Under the pieces are notes generated by a model that was not told where the DNA came from, ran no database searches, and saw only the letters and a program-made list of their open reading frames with translations. A DNA stretch of 64,000 nucleotides. Origin: Hybos culiciformis. Its lineage: Eukaryota > Arthropoda > Insecta > Diptera > Hybotidae. The stretch is from NCBI GenBank assembly GCA_964007475.1, contig CAXFZM010000364.1, forward strand, positions 20,279 to 84,278, given 5' to 3'. Every line of letters begins with the position of its first letter. Within the stretch, counting starts at the first letter, position 1. Of the stretch, positions 1 to 10,911 are shown one piece after another. The translations under genes were made by a program, and so were the position numbers.

Positions 1-78
1 TGCATGTATTTGCATTTTTTGTACAATTAAAAAAAAAAAAAAAATCTTCATGTTAACATTTTTTTAAAAGAATGTTTA
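1..78. other. AT-rich flank, nothing recognised
   Basis: A poly-A run and AT-rich sequence with no ORF or repeat partner that I could see. Confidence 0.5.
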
Positions 79-358
79 CCTACACTCCTTGTTTGGCTAA
101 CACCCCATATAAACGAGTCGTGGGTTGCTCCGGAATATCTTGCAAATATATTTAAAAAATTTAGATCAGCATCACAAATCTACAAAATTAAGAAAACATT
201 ATTCATTTTAACTAAATATGACATACATACAAATTGAACATTTTTTTAATGTTGTTGCTTCCTGTTTAAATGAGCCCTTTCAAGTTTTTTGCTCACTGCT
301 ACCATAGGCACATGCCCACCATCGATGCAACCTATTATTCCTTCATTGGAGCTAACTT
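79..358 (-). pseudogene. PIF/Harbinger transposase fragment
   Basis: The reverse complement matches the Harbinger transposase gene at about 4490-4760 almost base for base. The match includes the small intron between the exon ending with the NVQF codons and the exon starting ICDADL, so this is a DNA-level fragment and not a processed copy. It covers the first catalytic Asp region (IDGGHVP) and the segment after it. No ends, start or stop survive. It is a truncated relic of the same family as the element at 3301-6663. Confidence 0.85.
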
Positions 359-391
359 TTTATGAATTCATTGGAGCTAACTTTTTATGAA
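342..391. repeat. 25-bp direct repeat, two copies
   Basis: Two adjacent identical 25-bp copies begin ttcattggagctaac at 342 and 367, at the edge of the Harbinger fragment. Confidence 0.85.
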
Positions 392-1278
392 ATCTATTAA
401 AAGCAATATTAAAAGCAATTAATGAATTTTGCAATGAACGCGTTAATTACTTGATACTCGGTTCATTGATTCAATTAATGCCCGTTTATTAATTTTCTTT
501 CTATGAAATTAAAATTAAATTCTATCTATCCATTGATTTAATAAATATTTTTATTAGTCAATGTAATGTTTATTAACACATCTTTTAGGAAGTAAATGCA
601 TAAATATGATAAATATAAACAGTGTCTTTAATTCAATTAACATGTTTATTGGTTTAATAAAAGAGTTAATAAAGGAACTCGCCTATGAATAACAGCGGCT
701 CGGTAGTTCTTTAATTTTATTAACGTATTTATTAATTTAATGAATGCAATTCATTAATTTTTAAAACAATTTCTTTAAATCAATGAATCAAATATTGGTT
801 AATCAACCGTTTTATTAAATCAACGAAAAAATTAATTAGTTTATAACTGAAAACATGAATATAATGAAAAAAGTAATTGAATTCATTAATAAGTGTACAT
901 TAAATTAAAAAAAAACACACAAGCAGTGTGTGTGTAATGATTTGTCAATTTAAAAAAAAAAATTGTGGAAGAAGGACAAACACAAAGTTAATATTTTAAA
1001 TAAATTTAATTAATATAAAAAATTAAATAAAAATTTTAAGAAATTATCTATTTAAATAATTTGATTCGTGAAATAATCGAAATAATTCTATGGTAAGTAA
1101 AGAATTGTTTTACTTAAATCTTGAAAAATTAAAAATTTTTAAATGGTGTGGTGTGTCATATAGGTAAGAAATTTAAACTTTATGAAAAAAAAAAAAAATC
1201 TTTTTATAAAAAAATATATTTTTTTTTTGATATTGGTTCAAAACCAGTTTTATTAAAATATTTGATTAAAATCAGTGG
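392..1278. other. AT-rich intergenic sequence
   Basis: Rich in attaat/ttaatg words, homopolymer runs and a short acacac/tgtgtg patch near 915-935. I see no coding region or defined element. Confidence 0.5.
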
Positions 1279-1588
1279 AAAGTTTAGCTAAAAAAAGGGT
1301 TTAAAACGCTTTTTTCACAGCGGGCTTTCGATAAATAAATAAAAAATATCTTAAATTTTGATTTCCAGTATACTTTTTTTTATTAATTATTTAATTATTC
1401 TTAAAAAATTTAGACCTGACATTTTTTATGATGCAGTAAAACACCAAAATCATTTTTTAAGAATAATTAAATAATTAATAAAAAAATGTAAATTAAAAAT
1501 TAAAATTTAAGTTATGTTTTATTTATTTGTCGCAAGTCCGCTATAAAAAAGGTGTATTAAAAACTTTTTTTTAGCCAAACTTTAAAAA
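1279..1588. mobile_element. Hairpin MITE (about 133-bp inverted arms)
   Basis: The left arm (about 1279-1412) and right arm (about 1452-1588) are imperfect reverse complements around a 40-bp loop. The outer ends read aaagtttagct and, inverted, aaagtttggct. There is no coding capacity. The superfamily is not determined because no clean target duplication is seen. Confidence 0.7.
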
Positions 1589-1727
1589 AATGTAGTAATT
1601 TTTTTGCACTAATTCTTTTGCTATAACTCACGTTTTAATTGAAACTTTCATATCATATTCCAATTTCTGTAAATTTAAATTAGTTAATTGTATTATTGAT
1701 AGAAATAACATGTTTTTTGCTCATCAG

Positions 1728-1848
1728 GAATTTTACCGTTGCGGAAAAAGAGGAAAGATTTATAACAAAAGTTGCAATCTTAAAATTGCACTCAAACCGA
1801 TAATCGAGAAAAATACCATAAATGAAGATGTGATTCTTAAAGAACTTG
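1728..1848 (+). CDS. Possible orphan internal exon, unrecognised
   Basis: A 121-nt open segment preceded by a pyrimidine-rich tract ending in AG (tttttgctcatcag) and followed by a good donor (g/gtgagt). A second possible acceptor (ttttttgcag) lies at 1909-1918. Read through, the product contains FYRCGKRGKIYNKSC and a basic, charged tail, then reaches a stop (GTA TCT GAA TAA) soon after the second junction. I do not recognise the family. It could be a terminal part of a host gene, a transposon exon, or chance. Confidence 0.25.
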
Positions 1849-2029
1849 GTGAGTTTAACCTAATCTGGTTTTGCATTTTGGTAGGATTCTTTATATTACA
1901 ATTAAAACTTTTTTGCAGTATCTGAATAAGACGCAGAAATTAATGAAATTAATTCGTTAACATATGGCAAATTATCTGTTTAAGAGTTTGACCGCTTGTG
2001 GAAATCTTGCAGCCAGCATCGGTTGAAAT

Positions 2030-2229
2030 NNNNNNNNNNNNNNNNNNNNNNNNNNNNNNNNNNNNNNNNNNNNNNNNNNNNNNNNNNNNNNNNNNNNNNN
2101 NNNNNNNNNNNNNNNNNNNNNNNNNNNNNNNNNNNNNNNNNNNNNNNNNNNNNNNNNNNNNNNNNNNNNNNNNNNNNNNNNNNNNNNNNNNNNNNNNNNN
2201 NNNNNNNNNNNNNNNNNNNNNNNNNNNNN
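2030..2229. other. Assembly gap (200 N)
   Basis: Exactly 200 undetermined bases, which looks like a fixed-size placeholder. The gap sits at the edge of a repeat whose full copy is at 11646-12945, so repeat content probably caused the break. Confidence 0.99.
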
Positions 2230-2912
2230 TCTCCTCTTCATCCTCACTGAATTTAATTTTTTTCCCATTTTCCGACAAAAACAACTCGAAAAAACGTAAA
2301 TAAACAAAGACAAAAAAAATTAAATTCAATTCAATTGACATTCTGGCAACAGAAACAGAAAATAACCTCGTTTGGGGTTATTCAAATTCTGTGGACCGAA
2401 TGAATTGTTCTGTCGCTAAATTCTGTTGTAAAATTCTGTCGCAGAATAAATTCTGTTCAAATGTATGCGATTCTGTTTCTGTTGCTAAATTGTGTTTTAA
2501 GCCGGGATGTCGTTAAAACAGAATTTAGCAACAGGAACAGAATCCCATATATTTGAACAGAATTTATTCTGCGACAGAATTTTACAACAGAATTTAGCGA
2601 CAGAAAAATTCATTCTGTCCACAGAATTTGAATAAACTCAAACGAGGTTATTTTCTGTTTCTGTTGCGAGAATGTCAATTGAATTTAATTTTTTCTTTGT
2701 CTTTGTTTATTAACGTTTTTTCGAGTTGTTTTTGTTGGAAAATGGGAAAAAAAATTGGCGATATTGCCGTTTCCTTGAATCATTTAGAATGGGCTGAAAC
2801 TTGGACGGGGGGGTAGAGGCGGTGCCCAAACTCTCAAAACTGAAATGAGTTCTTGAAGCAAAGGCCCCGTTTCGGAGATAGGGCCCCCAAAGTTTCATAC
2901 ATTTTTGTAGTT
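2230..2912. mobile_element. Truncated copy of the TTAA-type foldback element
   Basis: Nearly identical to about 11804-12484. It contains a long palindrome (about 2250-2755) centred on ttaagccgggatgtcgttaa at 2497-2516, rich in aattctgt/acagaatt words. The left part is lost in the N gap and the right part is cut off near 2912, where the outer EnSpm-like element region begins. Confidence 0.8.
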
Positions 2913-2918
2913 TGTTAG

Positions 2919-2950
2919 AGTGTAATTTATTTTTGACATTAAATTACACT
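2919..2950. repeat. 11-bp perfect inverted repeat
   Basis: agtgtaattta (2919-2929) pairs with taaattacact (2940-2950) just outside the left end of the EnSpm-like element. Confidence 0.8.
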
Positions 2951-3009
2951 AATTCCCTTCAATTTTGGGGAGTTTAAAACGAGTGGAAAGTGAGCGTAGA
3001 ATTGTATGG
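2951..3009 (+). repeat. Left terminal inverted repeat of the EnSpm-like element
   Basis: Pairs with 10151-10210. The best stretch starts tttaaaacgagtggaaag and runs into gtgagcgtagaatt. Subterminal actcg-type repeats follow to about 3240. Confidence 0.7.
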
Positions 3010-4045
3010 AAGCACTCGTTTTCGACTCGCTTTTTCGAGTTGAAAGTGACTCGATTGTGGTTCAACGCATGTATGAATATTAGAAACATGGCGAACCTCT
3101 TTTTACGACTCGCTTTTACCTCGCAAAAGCGAGGCAATTATGAGCGGATATTTTGAATCGATTTTAGTTCACAAAAACGAGTCAATTACGAGCGGATATT
3201 TTTGACTCGATTTTAACTCGCAAAAGCGAGCTTATTTCGAATCACTTTTAATACTACTGAAAAGTTGAGTACATTTGAAAAGTTGAGTCAAAACAACCAG
3301 CACCGAGATTTCGTTAAAAAAGTGAGTGAGTGGGTGAGATGAAATGAACTCGCCAAATGATTCCACTAGTTTTGAAAAAACGATTTTGATAAAAAAGTGA
3401 GATGAGTAATATCGAAAATGTTTCGAAATTGTATTTTTAAAAAGCAATTTAAAATAAAATGTCAAAAAATATATATTTTAATTGAATTAATAATAATAAA
3501 TAAATAAAAATAATTAAAATAGAAAGGTAAGCATTTTTTTTTTTTTTAAATACATTTTAAACTTAACAATTTTTATATAAACAATTTTTATATATTTTTA
3601 AAACGTTTTTACTAGTTCACTTTCATTGTCGGGTGGAATTTTGTAATTTTGCAGACACTTCTATATGAGATAGAAGTTTGAAAATTTGAGCATAGGAAAT
3701 GGATGACAATAATATTTTTTGTGGTTCCATGGTTCCATCAATGGTTCCATCGTTCCAGTGATTCCACAATCATGCCTAAATAGCTGGACCGATTTGGCTG
3801 AAATTTTGAACTTAAGAGCCTAAAATTTAAGATGCTGAATAATTCATTTAAGTATCACTATTGTTTATCACACGTGCCCCACGTTTTTCGTGAGAATTCA
3901 TTTTCAGGGAAATCGGTATGAGGTTATCGATTATTATCTGATTATATTTTTTACTTTTTAGTTATTATTTTATTCCGTTATAAAAACGTTGTTTTTAAAT
4001 TTTTTTTCATTTATATATTTATTATTTCATAATTTTAATTTTTAG

Positions 4046-5357
4046 ATTTCAAGAGATTTTTAGATTTCCAATTAACTTGGCTATAGAATTCATTGAAGAA
4101 CTTAGACCCTTTCTTGTGCAGAGAGGTAGAAGTGATGCTATTCCAGTACATCTCAGAGTAAGTTTTGTTTGGTTCTTTGGAATTTAAAAAAAAAGTACGA
4201 TAAATTTTATTTCAGGTCCTGGCAGCCATGAATTTTTTTGCATCTGGATCGTATCAGAGAAGGGTCGGTCAAGATTTCCTCTTACCTTTAAGCCAAACAT
4301 TAATTTCAAAATGCATTAATGAAGTTGCACAAGCTATAAGTATTAATTTAGCAAATAAATACATTAGTTTTCCGCAAACAAATTTAGAGCGATTAGAAAT
4401 TAAACAAAAGTAATACATATTGTATCTATATTTTCTTATTAACTTCTAAAATTATTGCTTTTAATAGATTTCATGAAAAGTTTGCTCCAATGAATTTTTA
4501 TGGAATAAGAGGTTGCATCGATGGTGGGCATGTGCCTATGGTAGCAGTGAGCAAAAACCTTGAAAGGGCTCATTTAAACAGGAAGCAACAACATTCAAAA
4601 AATGTTCAATTTGTATGTATGTCATATTTATTTAACATGAATAATGTTTTCTCAATTTTGTAGATTTGTGATGCTGATCTAAATTTTTTAAATATATTTG
4701 CAAGATATTCCGGAGCAACCCACGAATTGTTTATATGGGGTGTTAGCCAAACAAGGATTTATCTAGAAAATCAATTCCAATTAGGTGAACGGAGCTCATT
4801 TCTTCTAGGTAAATTTTTTCTTTTTATAGTAAGTAATTATCTTTATTTTGTATTTTTTATATCTTCAGGTGATTCGGGATACCCGTTAGAGCCATGGTTA
4901 CTCACACCATATCGCGCACATCGTGATCGTGCTGATTTTGAACTTTTTTTTAATAAATGTCATGCCAAAATAAGAAATACGGTTGAGCGGTCAATTGGTT
5001 TGTTGAAGGGTAGATGGAGGTACATATTCTATATATTTTTGTTTAATATACATTGATCACAAAATTTTTTTAAATTGTAGATGCTGTTGCAAAGAAAAAC
5101 CTTTGCGATATTAACCGGAAAAATGCGGTCACATCATTAATGCGTGCGCAACTTTGCACAATATGTTAATTAAAAATAAGTTGCCAATTACCGCTGAGGA
5201 AGAAATCCTTATTGAAAATGAAATCAGACAAAAACGCCATGATGATTTTTTAAGCCAAATTGAAGAAAATGAAGATGAAGCAATCATATTTGATAATTTT
5301 ACAAGAGATGGTCAAGCCGTGCGTAATAGAATTGCGAGACATTTATTCTCACAATAA
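4046..5357 (+). pseudogene. Harbinger transposase (DDE nuclease), inactivated
   Basis: Six exon-like blocks are joined by small introns with GT/AG borders: 4046-4156 (FPINLAIEFIEELRPFL), 4216-4410, 4470-4613, 4665-4808, 4869-5020 and 5081-5357. Family landmarks appear in order: GCIDGGHVP with the first acidic residue, RYSGATHELFIW where the usual HD is HE, GDSGYPLEPWLLTP, and NTVERSIGLLKGRWR with the glutamate. An in-frame TAA at 5112-5114 interrupts the conserved segment just before the HIINACATLHN motif. The changed second acidic position and the stop both argue for a dead enzyme. The first coding exon and start codon were not found. Its partner is the Myb-like gene transcribed toward it. 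Confidence 0.85.
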
Positions 5358-5526
5358 AATTAAATAAAACAAAGGTTTTTTAAATAAATATTAAATATTA
5401 AAAATGATTGTTTATTATTATAATTATAAATTTATTATCACGAAAAAAAATTAAATAAAAATTAAAAATTAATTAAATATGTTTCATTACAAACAAAATA
5501 TAAAACATGTAACAAAACGGTTTCAT

Positions 5527-6449
5527 TCACCCAAATAATAGGGACCTAATGATTTTAAGTATATATTCGTTTTTTTTTTGTTCTTCCAATAATTTTTTTA
5601 ATAATTTGTTTGTTCTTCGGCTTTCTTCCAAAGCCAAAAACACATAATTTCTTTTTTGAAATGGTTTAAAATTTTTCTTCTTTTTTTTAGGTGGAATAAA
5701 TTCGTCTTCTTCGAGTTCATCATTAATATTTTCTTTTTCTGGTGGCGGTGATTTTTCCGGTGACGGTGATTTTTCATTAATGTTGCACATTTTCTCTTTT
5801 TCTTTCTCGTTTGTAACTAATTTTGAGCCTTCTTTTGTTGATAATGATATTGTCACACTCTAAAACATAAAAAAATATATGTTCAGACAATTTGTTTTAA
5901 ATAATGTATGAGAATGACTTACATTTTTGGAGAATCCAACCTCATTTGTATTATTGTCTCCTGCGAAATAGTGAACGCCGCATATTTCTATTATTGTGTT
6001 TTCATCATTTGTTAAAATGAATTCTACTACCCCCCCTCCAGTTTTTTGCTGCTCGGTAGTTAGAATTCTCATCTTTTTCCTGGTGGCTAATTTCATGTCA
6101 TTCCAACTCTTAAATGTTACATTTTACTAAAAAAATTATTGGAACAATTAATTGAATTTAGTTACCTTCTTCCACTGCGAAATTGATTTGGCGACTCCAC
6201 AAGAATTTAATTTTTCTGTGATCGATTCCCAAATTTCTTCTTTTTTAACATGTCCTTGCCCACTTTTAAATCGTCCTACCAAAAATTGGTAATATTGTTT
6301 CATGAGCTCCAATAAAACACCCTTTTGGTGGGTTGAAATTTTCGTCTATTAGGTACATAGTAATTAAATAAAAACCGTTAAATTTTTATGAAATATTTCA
6401 AATTATAATTTTATTAAATAATAATAAAAAAAAAAATTTTACTTACCAT
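5527..6449 (-). CDS. Harbinger-associated Myb/SANT-like protein
   Basis: Four exons can be read without any stop: an ATG-only exon at 6449-6447 followed by gtaagt, then 6345-6166, 6108-5923 and 5859-5527, giving about 233 aa. The second exon (THQKGVLLELMKQYYQF through SQWKK) and the start of the third (SWNDMKLATRKKM) have the tryptophan and basic spacing of the Myb/SANT-like domain that Harbinger elements encode to bring the transposase to the nucleus and to DNA. The C-terminal exon is acidic then lysine-rich (FIPPKKKKKNF, a likely nuclear signal) with a coiled-coil-like end. The 3' end lies 170 bp from the transposase stop, convergent with it. Unlike the transposase it looks intact. Confidence 0.8.
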
Positions 6450-6663
6450 TTTTTTATATTATTATCTTATAAATAATTCAATGAAATAAAATTAAAGTGA
6501 ATTTGAATTTAAATATGTCATCTCACATTAATATTTTTATGTGAGTAAAATGACAAATAAATCGAATCATCTCATCAGTAAAAAATATAACGAAATCGTT
6601 TTTTGTGTAAAGTGAGTCATATCATCTCACTCACCTAGTAATTTTCATAAAGAAATCTCGGTA

Positions 6664-6922
6664 CAGAATTTTTTTTTAATATTTTATTATATCAAACATT
6701 AACATAAACATAAACATAAACATAAAGGTAAACATTAACATAAACATAAACATAAACATTAACAAAAATTAAAAAAAGTATGTAAGAAAAAGAAATAATT
6801 ATAAAACATAATTATAAAAAACTTAATTAGAAAAATATCACATTAATTGTAGGTTTTTTGATTCAAAGTAGCCTCAATGCGGCTTAAGTCCGTGATTTGC
6901 TCTATGATCTAACAATAAATTA
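6664..6922. repeat. cataaa hexamer tract and AT-rich spacer
   Basis: About 6698-6765 is a run of cataaa/cattaa hexamers. The rest is AT-rich spacer between the Harbinger right end and the DUF4806 gene. Confidence 0.7.
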
Positions 6923-7998
6923 TTATTTATTGGCCTTTTTAATTCGGTCATTCGAATATGCGAACCATTTTTTTGCCACATCCTCGCAGTTGCTTGGTCT
7001 GGCATTTGAAAATTTTTCTATTGCACATTCTGTAAAAGAAAAGTAAAAAGTTTCATTATTTTGTTTTATACTTTACTTGTATGCTATAGAACTTAATAAA
7101 TAAACACAGTTAATAATATAATAGTAGTCACCTTTGATTAATTCCATAACCGCATAGGTTTGTATTTGGGGCTTTTGTACATTTTTGTTTTTTTTTCCAA
7201 ACCAAGAGAATTGGTTTGCTACTTCATTGGTCATTAGAGTTTTCAAACAATTTCTAATATATTTTTCTAATGATTTATCACCAATTGATTTGAATGTCCT
7301 TTCCTATAAAATTTTATATAATGATTAATTTTATTAATTTTATTAATAAATTTACTCTAAATATGTATTTACCAATGTATTCGAAGCGCTTTCATCATCT
7401 CTTATTTTCTTTTCCAGCTCTTCAAAATCTTCTTTTGATTCGATGGGCAAATGAAAAAAGCCCTTCACAGCAGTTTTCGAAATAGCCTTATCTTTATTTT
7501 CCTTCACCTCTCTCCTCAAGTATTTCAGTTCTTTTAATATACTTTTTAAAAGCATGTTATTTTCCGGGCAGTGTCGGCAGCAATTAGCATTATTTTCTTT
7601 TGCAACAATAGGTTGATGCGATGTAATTTCTGGACTCTCTCTTTCTATTGGATTATCGTATTGTGGTGTAATTTGTTGGTCTATTGGAAAAAGATTTTGT
7701 GATACTGATTCTGATGGATTTATTTTTGTTGTGGTTTGGAATGAATGTTTTTGGTTTTTGGTGTGTTTTAAATTTTTCTGATTCTTGTTATAATGGAAAA
7801 TCTTTTCGCTTAATGGCATTTGGGTGCTTGCATAAGGTGTCTGTGTGTGATTTTTTAAAAACCGTTCGTAATTGGCTGTACTATTTTCATCAAAATCTAG
7901 AATTTAAAAAACTGTATTAAAATTATTATCTAGATATTTAATTTTAAAAAATTACCAAATTCAAAAGTTTCAGTTTGAGTTTCGTAATTGGAATTCAT
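6923..7998 (-). CDS. DUF4806 protein (transposon-associated)
   Basis: Four exons with standard borders form an open frame of about 281 aa: 7998-7956 (starts MNSNYETQTETFEF), 7896-7373, 7303-7132 and 7029-6923. The N-terminal half is polar and disordered, with a CCRHCPENN patch. The C-terminal half fits DUF4806: FHLPIESKEDFEELEKKI, then SLEKYIRNCLKTLMTNEVA, a WFGKKN loop, and a final helix KKWFAYSNDRIKKANK. DUF4806 proteins are common in insect genomes, often in repetitive copies. Here the gene is the same-strand neighbour of the EnSpm-like transposase, starting 35 bp beyond its stop, so I infer it is an accessory protein of that transposon. Its role is unknown. The intact frame beside a broken transposase is notable. 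Confidence 0.75.
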
Positions 7999-8032
7999 CT
8001 TAATCTTAAAAAAAAAAACAAAAAAAAAATTA

Positions 8033-9988
8033 TTAAATATGCCTTAATTCAATGTAAATGTTTTTGGTAGGTAATGTTTGGAATTCTAATTTTACAACTT
8101 TTTTAACGTTTTGTAAAGGAAACTCTTCTAATGCGTTAGAAAAATTTTCTATGATATTGCTACTACATATTATCCCTACATCAGAATACTTATAGGATAT
8201 TGAAATAAGTCACTCCAACTTGATAGTGCGATGCCTTTCAAAGAGTTTTTATGAATTTCTTTGATCTTTATAACTTTATTTTCGGATATGCAATAATTGT
8301 TTGCATATTTTGTTGATAATGAGAATTCATAAATGAATCTCTGTTTAGTCCGAACATACTGCTCTTTTTCATTTAACCTATTTACGATCTATTTAATAGG
8401 AAACTGTCCTCTTTTGACCAGTTTTTTTAATTGTTGCATATAATTCTCGAATTTAAAAACGTTTTAACTATTGAGATGCCCAAATTCCTTTACATCTGTT
8501 GTTATGTGGAGTAGACTGTGAACAATGTATGATACAAATTCCATTTTATACAACGAAGGAAACTGTTTTACAAATTCCCGCAGCATTTCAGAAGCGCAAT
8601 CAATATTGTTTATACAATCCTGCTTGTCGCTGAGTATACGAATACTACAGACTAATAAAAGGAAATGATTGTAGTAACTTTTTTCTAAAATGTCCTGAAA
8701 TGCTGCAAAGCCAGTGTACATCAAAAACATTCTGAATTCCGTAGGTTTCCAATGTTCCAGTTCATTTAATGTTCGCTGTTTTCTGGCAAATTCAATTGGA
8801 ATGCATTTTCTTATATTTTTAAGCCTATCATTTATGGCATTTATGACATTATTTTTTAGTGAAAATTTTTGTTTTCGAACTTTAATCCACAAATTCAGTA
8901 ATTGACGCATTACTCCCAATAATACACAATGCATATAATCGATCGGGAATTTTGTGACACAGCCAATATTTAATTCATCCAATATTGTGTGCAGCCGAAC
9001 AAAATGCTCTTTATGCACTTTTTGTTTAAACTGAAGATCTGTTCTTGAAATACTTTCAAGTTCTGGGAAACAAACCCGATTACTTTTGTAAATTCCCTTA
9101 ATTGTGCATTTTGTGCAACAAAAGTATCCAGAATGACTTTTCACACCTAAAAATAAAAATAATTAAAACAAAATCTTTCATATATAATTTATATACCTAA
9201 AAGAAATGATCTAGCTGGGGCATCGCAAATAAAGGAGCGTATTGCTAGATTGTACATTTTGTTCTTGAACATAATACCATTTTCAGTTAATTCTTTTATT
9301 TCTTTTACAAATTGATGTAAAAAAATATTTGCGCAGAATGGCTTTTTTTGTCCGTGAAAAATGCCAATCAAGAAAACTTCATTCGATGGAAAAATGCTGC
9401 CTAGAATAGGCCACAATTGACTATTTGAAGATTTCGTTAAAGGAACACCATCAATTCCGATATCAATAGTAATTTCATTATGTACAACATGTTTTTCCAA
9501 AAACAAATTCACATATTTTCTAATTCCAACATGCGAATATAATCCACTTCCCATTTGAGTAATCTCAGTATTTTTTCTACTGTCCTTAATTAGTGTAGCT
9601 AGTGTTGTTGGAAGAGTTGGATGATATTTTTTCAAAATTCGCAGTAATGAATTTGCTGAAATATTAGTAATATTATTTTCAATAGCCCATTCTCTCAAAT
9701 CACTTAAAACGTGATATTATTAAGTTGATCAGATGTATATGAATCTGACGAGCAAGTTGAAGCACTTTCGTCATATTCCGATTCTTCATTGTTTTCATCT
9801 TGTATAACAGAACTACTTCCATTTTCGGTATACACATTTGTTTGTGTCGATAAAACTGAGCCCAAGTCCACCATTAAATTATTGTCCACGTTTTGTTCTA
9901 AACCACTATTTTCTATTTCCATTTCACATGCACGCTTACAAACATTATTTATTTCTTTTCTTACAGTATAATAAGATTGTTTATTCAT
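8033..9988 (-). pseudogene. EnSpm/CACTA-like (Tnp2-type) transposase, degenerate
   Basis: The gene starts at 9988 (MNKQSYYTVRKEINNV) with a Ser/Asp/Glu-rich N-terminal region. A one-base frame change near 9704 leads into LREWAIENNITN. The catalytic region follows: IDIGIDGVPLTKSS, WPILGSIF, GQKKPF and CDAPARSFLLG. A 50-bp intron (about 9198-9149) is next, then zinc-ligand-like FCCTKCTIKG, PIDYMHCVLLGVMRQLL and a C-terminal VHSLLHITTDVKEFG block like the domain after plant Tnp2. In-frame TAG and TAG/TAA stops around 8464 and 8395, and a further frameshift near 8190, interrupt the tail. The tail then runs to a stop at 8033. The family call rests on these motifs; it is a non-functional copy. Confidence 0.75.
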
Positions 9989-10150
9989 TTTTATTATTAA
10001 TTAATTATTACCTTTTTTTCTTTTTAAACTGAGTACCAAATTTTAAATAAATTAATTTGAATAAAAATAAAAACAAAAGAAAAATCAACTGTCAACTCGG
10101 ATTTAGTCCTATTTTAATTTGAAAAAGCGAGCTGAAAAAGAGGACTAACG

Positions 10151-10210
10151 CCATATAATTCTACGCTCACTTTCCACTCGTTTTAAATTCTCAAAAGTGA
10201 AGGAAAGAAA
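10151..10210 (-). repeat. Right terminal inverted repeat of the EnSpm-like element
   Basis: Reverse complement of 2951-3009. Subterminal cgagt-type motifs occur on both sides, so the true terminus may lie further right (up to about 10326). Confidence 0.65.
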
Positions 10211-10462
10211 CGTATACAAAAATTTTAGGTCGATTCTAGCTCGTTTTTAACTCGAAAAAAACGAGTCACTTTTATTATTAAAGGGAAACAAGTTTATTTC
10301 AAATTTTGCTCCTGCTCTAATTCCCTCAAAAATTAAAGGTAAACATTTATAATAAGGCTACATTGCTTTTAGTGCGATATAAATTTCACAAAAACTTAAT
10401 ACTGTTTTACAAAGTTTTAACAAATCTCTTTTGAAAAAAATGAGACATTATAAACATAGTTT

Positions 10463-10718
10463 TCAAAAAAAAATTAAATTAAAAATTTAAAAAATCCCGA
10501 CACAAAAAACATTTCACATGTTACGTATGCTCTTTAACAAAACGTTAAGCTAATAATTATAACAAAAGAGCAATCCCCCGACGCGACAACATTTAATCAA
10601 AAAATTTCATACGTACTTACGTAGGATCAAAATTTCACGGTTATTGTTTTATTTTTATAGGGTTTCAAGTATTTTTTGTGTCGGGGGTTTTTCAAATTTT
10701 TAATTTAATTTTTTTTTA
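10463..10718. mobile_element. MITE with about 48-bp terminal inverted repeats
   Basis: The left arm (10463-10511, ending cccgacacaaaaaac) is complementary to the right arm (10672-10718, starting ttttttgtgtcggg). An internal cccccgacgcg at 10575 and the tgcgtcggggg at 11428 repeat the same terminal word, so several related ends are clustered here. Confidence 0.7.
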
Positions 10719-10911
10719 TTTCATGCTTTTTATAGGGAATCCATAATTTTTTTATTTTACTTTTATTATTATTATTATTTTAATTAACCTTTCAACCAAA
10801 AGAATAAGTAATAAAAAAATTTTTTTTTAAGTTGAATTGTTTTTTTTTTTTTTAATATTTTCAAGTTTTAATTTCGTTTGTTAATATTCTTCATTCCCTT
10901 TCAATATAGTG
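10719..10911. other. AT-rich spacer
   Basis: T-rich, low-complexity sequence; no feature seen. Confidence 0.5.

Larger units (their letters stand above)
3301..6663 (+). mobile_element. PIF/Harbinger transposon, structurally complete
   Basis: The ends caccgagatttcgtta (left) and taccgagatttcttta (right, inverted) match at 14 of 16 positions and are followed by related gtgagtgag/gagatga motifs. The trinucleotide CAG lies directly outside both ends (3298-3300 and 6664-6666). That agrees with the CWG-type 3-bp target preference known for Harbinger elements. It holds the two convergent genes expected for the superfamily: transposase (plus) and a Myb-like DNA-binding partner (minus). The transposase is disabled, so mobility would need help from another copy. 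Confidence 0.85.
2951..10210 (-). mobile_element. EnSpm/CACTA-like DNA transposon carrying a nested Harbinger
   Basis: An inverted terminal repeat joins 2972-3009 to 10151-10188 at 36 of 38 positions (core tttaaaacgagtggaaag) and continues more weakly outward to about 2951 and 10210. Both ends also carry scattered actcg/cgagt subterminal motifs, as CACTA-type elements often do. Inside on the minus strand are a degenerate transposase gene and a DUF4806 gene 35 bp apart. A Harbinger element (3301-6663) splits the left flank from those genes. The exact outer ends and target duplication are unresolved: a 10-bp direct repeat ctaattccct occurs at 2949 and 10317 but does not fit the inverted repeat ends. 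Confidence 0.6.

Noticed and set aside
1949..2341. ORFs running through the N gap
   Set aside because: The undetermined bases create artificial open frames; no real sequence supports them.
2947..2957. cactaattccc as a canonical CACTA terminus
   Set aside because: The partner sequence at 10317 is in direct, not inverted, orientation, and the real inverted repeat pairs positions further inside.
8714..8905. Plus-strand ORFs inside the transposase genes (also 9789-10032, 29349-29594, 32840-33124, 37416-37748, 42010-42276)
   Set aside because: They lie antisense to well-supported minus-strand genes and show no family features.
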